Origin: Cedecea sp000277545 | GTDB lineage: Bacteria > Pseudomonadota > Gammaproteobacteria > Enterobacterales > Enterobacteriaceae | Assembly (NCBI GenBank): GCA_050847315.1 | Contig: CP193791.1 | DNA: 64,000 nt | Reading direction: 5' to 3' (one strand) | In this document: positions 62,743-64,000 of the stretch, one piece after another | How the letters are laid out: each line of letters opens with the position of its first letter | Position numbering within the stretch: the stretch's first letter is position 1 | Made by a program: the position numbers and the translations under genes | The notes under the pieces: model-generated | Told to the model about the DNA's origin: nothing | The model's database searches: none | Seen by the model: the letters and a program-made list of their open reading frames with translations, nothing else

Positions 62743-62771
62743 GTCGTTATAACTTCAGCAGTTATAACGAC
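62743..62771. repeat. Perfect 11-bp inverted repeat upstream of xapA
   Basis: GTCGTTATAAC and its exact complement GTTATAACGAC flank TTCAGCA. It ends 20 bases before the xapA ATG. It may be a XapR or other repressor operator, or a stem in the leader mRNA. No T tract follows. Confidence 0.65.
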
Positions 62772-62862
62772 TCACCGACGGATGAAACCAATACCGTTTG
62801 AGGCCACGATTAATACTGAAAATGTATCGATCGCCGATTTGATGGCCTGGCAGCCGCGTGAA

Positions 62863-63585
62863 TTAGCGTGTCGCCCAGCCCTGCTTGTGCAGGTAATCCA
62901 GAATGAAAGGCCGGCTTTCTTTAATGATGGTACGGCTGATGTGGTCGCTCCAGGTGTCGCGCCGTGTATTGCTGTCCCGGCTCAAATAATACTGCGCCAG
63001 CTCCTCGTCGTACTCGTCCAGCAGCGGCCTGTTCAGCGGCTGATAGCGGTTTTCATGCACCAGCATCGCAGCGGGCATCCGCGGCTTGATATCCGGCGTG
63101 GCAGCAGGCCAGCCCAGGCAAAGGCCAAACAGCGGTAACACGTATTTCGGCACGCCCAACAGCTCTCCCACCGCTTCAATGTTATTGCGTATGCCGCCAA
63201 TATAGACCCCGCCCAGCCCCAGAGACTCTGCGGCGGTAAACGCATTCTGCGCCAGAATCGCGGTATCGATCGCACCAAGCAGCAGCTGTTCCGCCAGCCC
63301 AAGCTGGGCGTCCGGGCAGATTTGAAGATTGCGGTTAAAGTCGGCGCAGAACACCCAAAACTCGGCGGCTTCCGCCACATGCTTTTGCCCGCCGGTCAGC
63401 GGCACCAGCTGCTCGCGCAGCGCTTTATCCGTGATGCGAATGATTGAACTGCACTGAAGGAAGCTGGAAGTAGAAGCTGCCTGTGCACTGGCAATAATGG
63501 CTTCGCGCTGCTCGTCGGTAATAGGTTCCCCGGTAAAATGACGAATGGAACGGTGGGAACGAAGCAGATCAATGGTCGGCGTCAT
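62863..63585 (-). CDS. nfsA: Oxygen-insensitive NADPH nitroreductase NfsA
   Basis: Cytosolic FMN-dependent major nitroreductase that reduces nitro-compounds and quinones with NADPH; it activates nitrofurans. The N-terminal flavin-binding segment RSHRSIRHFTGEPI is at about residues 9-22, and SLGLGGVYIGGIRNN is near 124. It has 240 residues, as in E. coli. Its start overlaps the ybjC end by 17 bases. In K-12 rimK follows directly; here xapABR intervenes. Confidence 0.97.
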   Translation of the reverse strand: MTPTIDLLRSHRSIRHFTGEPITDEQREAIIASAQAASTSSFLQCSSIIRITDKALREQLVPLTGGQKHVAEAAEFWVFCADFNRNLQICPDAQLGLAEQLLLGAIDTAILAQNAFTAAESLGLGGVYIGGIRNNIEAVGELLGVPKYVLPLFGLCLGWPAATPDIKPRMPAAMLVHENRYQPLNRPLLDEYDEELAQYYLSRDSNTRRDTWSDHISRTIIKESRPFILDYLHKQGWATR

Positions 63586-63868
63586 CGCGATTTTCCTTTG
63601 GCTTTTTTATATCAGAGAGTTTTGAAGCAGAATCAGGCTGCATCAGCTGCGGGGCAAGACGTTTAGCAATATGCCACGTCATGATGATTGCCGCCGGCAG
63701 CATCAGCCCAAGGCCAATAAATACCATGACTATGGCCGCCGTTGCAGTGGCCACAGGTGCGGGCAGCGTCAGGTATCCCTGCAGCGAGAGAAAAGCTAGC
63801 GCCAAAAAACCTATCCCCACCGCTTCCAGCACAATCACCGATTTGGGTAACGATCCGACCGCGCGCAT
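63569..63868 (-). CDS. ybjC: DUF1418 family membrane protein YbjC
   Basis: Small inner-membrane protein of 99 residues (95 in E. coli) with two hydrophobic helices (about 9-33 and 37-62) and a charged C-terminus. Function is unknown; in E. coli it is co-transcribed with nfsA under SoxRS/MarA control. The ATG at 63868 has a full AGGAGGT ribosome site. It overlaps nfsA by 17 bases. I looked for a marbox in the 130 bases upstream and found no convincing one. Confidence 0.9.
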   Translation of the reverse strand: MRAVGSLPKSVIVLEAVGIGFLALAFLSLQGYLTLPAPVATATAAIVMVFIGLGLMLPAAIIMTWHIAKRLAPQLMQPDSASKLSDIKKPKENRDDADH

Positions 63869-64000
63869 AGCGGCACCTCCTGTGTTCAGGCCAGCTATCA
63901 TCGAGTCCGCGCCCCTCCCACTGAAAGGAGATAGCCTACGGGCATCGAACTAACAGGCACGACCTTCTTTAAAAATGTGACGGATATCGGCATTATAAGC

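Noticed and set aside
63869..64000. Possible marbox (GCAC-containing stretch) upstream of ybjC
   Set aside because: The GCAC element is present, but the AAA part of the consensus is displaced by about two bases, so the match is weak.

Overview
This window is chromosomal DNA from a member of the Enterobacteriaceae. Nearly every gene has a full-length counterpart in Escherichia coli K-12, and the order follows the K-12 segment from pflB/pflA through dmsABC, serS, ftsK, lrp, trxB, cydDC, infA, clpAS, macAB, aqpZ, hcp-hcr, poxB, the art genes and potFGHI to nfsA. It is neither E. coli nor Salmonella. Proteins such as Lrp are almost unchanged, but there are several locus-specific insertions and losses. 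The genus cannot be fixed from this sequence alone; an Enterobacter/Cedecea/Buttiauxella-type relative is a guess. Comparisons with K-12 are from memory.

Layout. 1-7.4 kb holds anaerobic metabolism: the end of pyruvate formate-lyase, its activase, a YcaD transporter and DMSO reductase dmsABC, with an FNR-type site upstream of dmsA. 7.4-15.3 kb holds housekeeping genes on the minus strand (serS, rarA, lolA, ftsK, lrp). 15.8-21.6 kb on the plus strand holds trxB, the cydDC exporter, aat and infA. 21.7-28 kb holds the ClpA/ClpS protease machinery, cspD and the MacAB exporter. 28-36 kb holds ybjX, ybjD, aqpZ, lysO and the nitrosative-stress pair hcp-hcr. 36-43.5 kb holds poxB-ltaE-ybjT, ybjS, amiD, ybjQ and ybjP. 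43.7-47.5 kb holds arginine transport (artPIQM, artJ). 51.8-58.6 kb holds rlmC, ybjO, polyamine transport potFGHI and ybjN. 58.6-64 kb holds rimK, a xapABR xanthosine module, nfsA and ybjC.

Accessory DNA. The most unusual segment is 47.5-51.7 kb, between artJ and rlmC (neighbours in K-12). It has a divergent GntR/UTRA regulator, a TIM-barrel-like protein of no assigned function and a 617-residue GT-B-like protein with MurG/MGDG-synthase-type motifs. It is visibly AT-richer than its surroundings. The divergent control region carries three GGTACA repeats spaced exactly 11 bp apart and a separate inverted repeat. This is the best candidate for an undescribed system here. Other differences from K-12 are a xapABR module inside the ybjC-nfsA-rimK-ybjN gene string with a perfect 11-bp inverted repeat before xapA, a DoxX-family gene between hcr and poxB, and absence of the serine tRNA gene normally found between infA and clpA.

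Regulation. Tandem ArgR-type boxes with the canonical 21-bp core spacing are visible upstream of artP, artJ and potF, linking arginine and putrescine import. FNR and NsrR sites precede hcp, a PhoP-type direct repeat lies between macA and ybjX, and a LexA-like box with one changed base precedes ftsK. PotF differs from E. coli PotF at several polyamine-pocket positions (87, 135, 276, 348), which may alter ligand preference. No tRNA, rRNA, insertion sequence, prophage or CRISPR array was seen.
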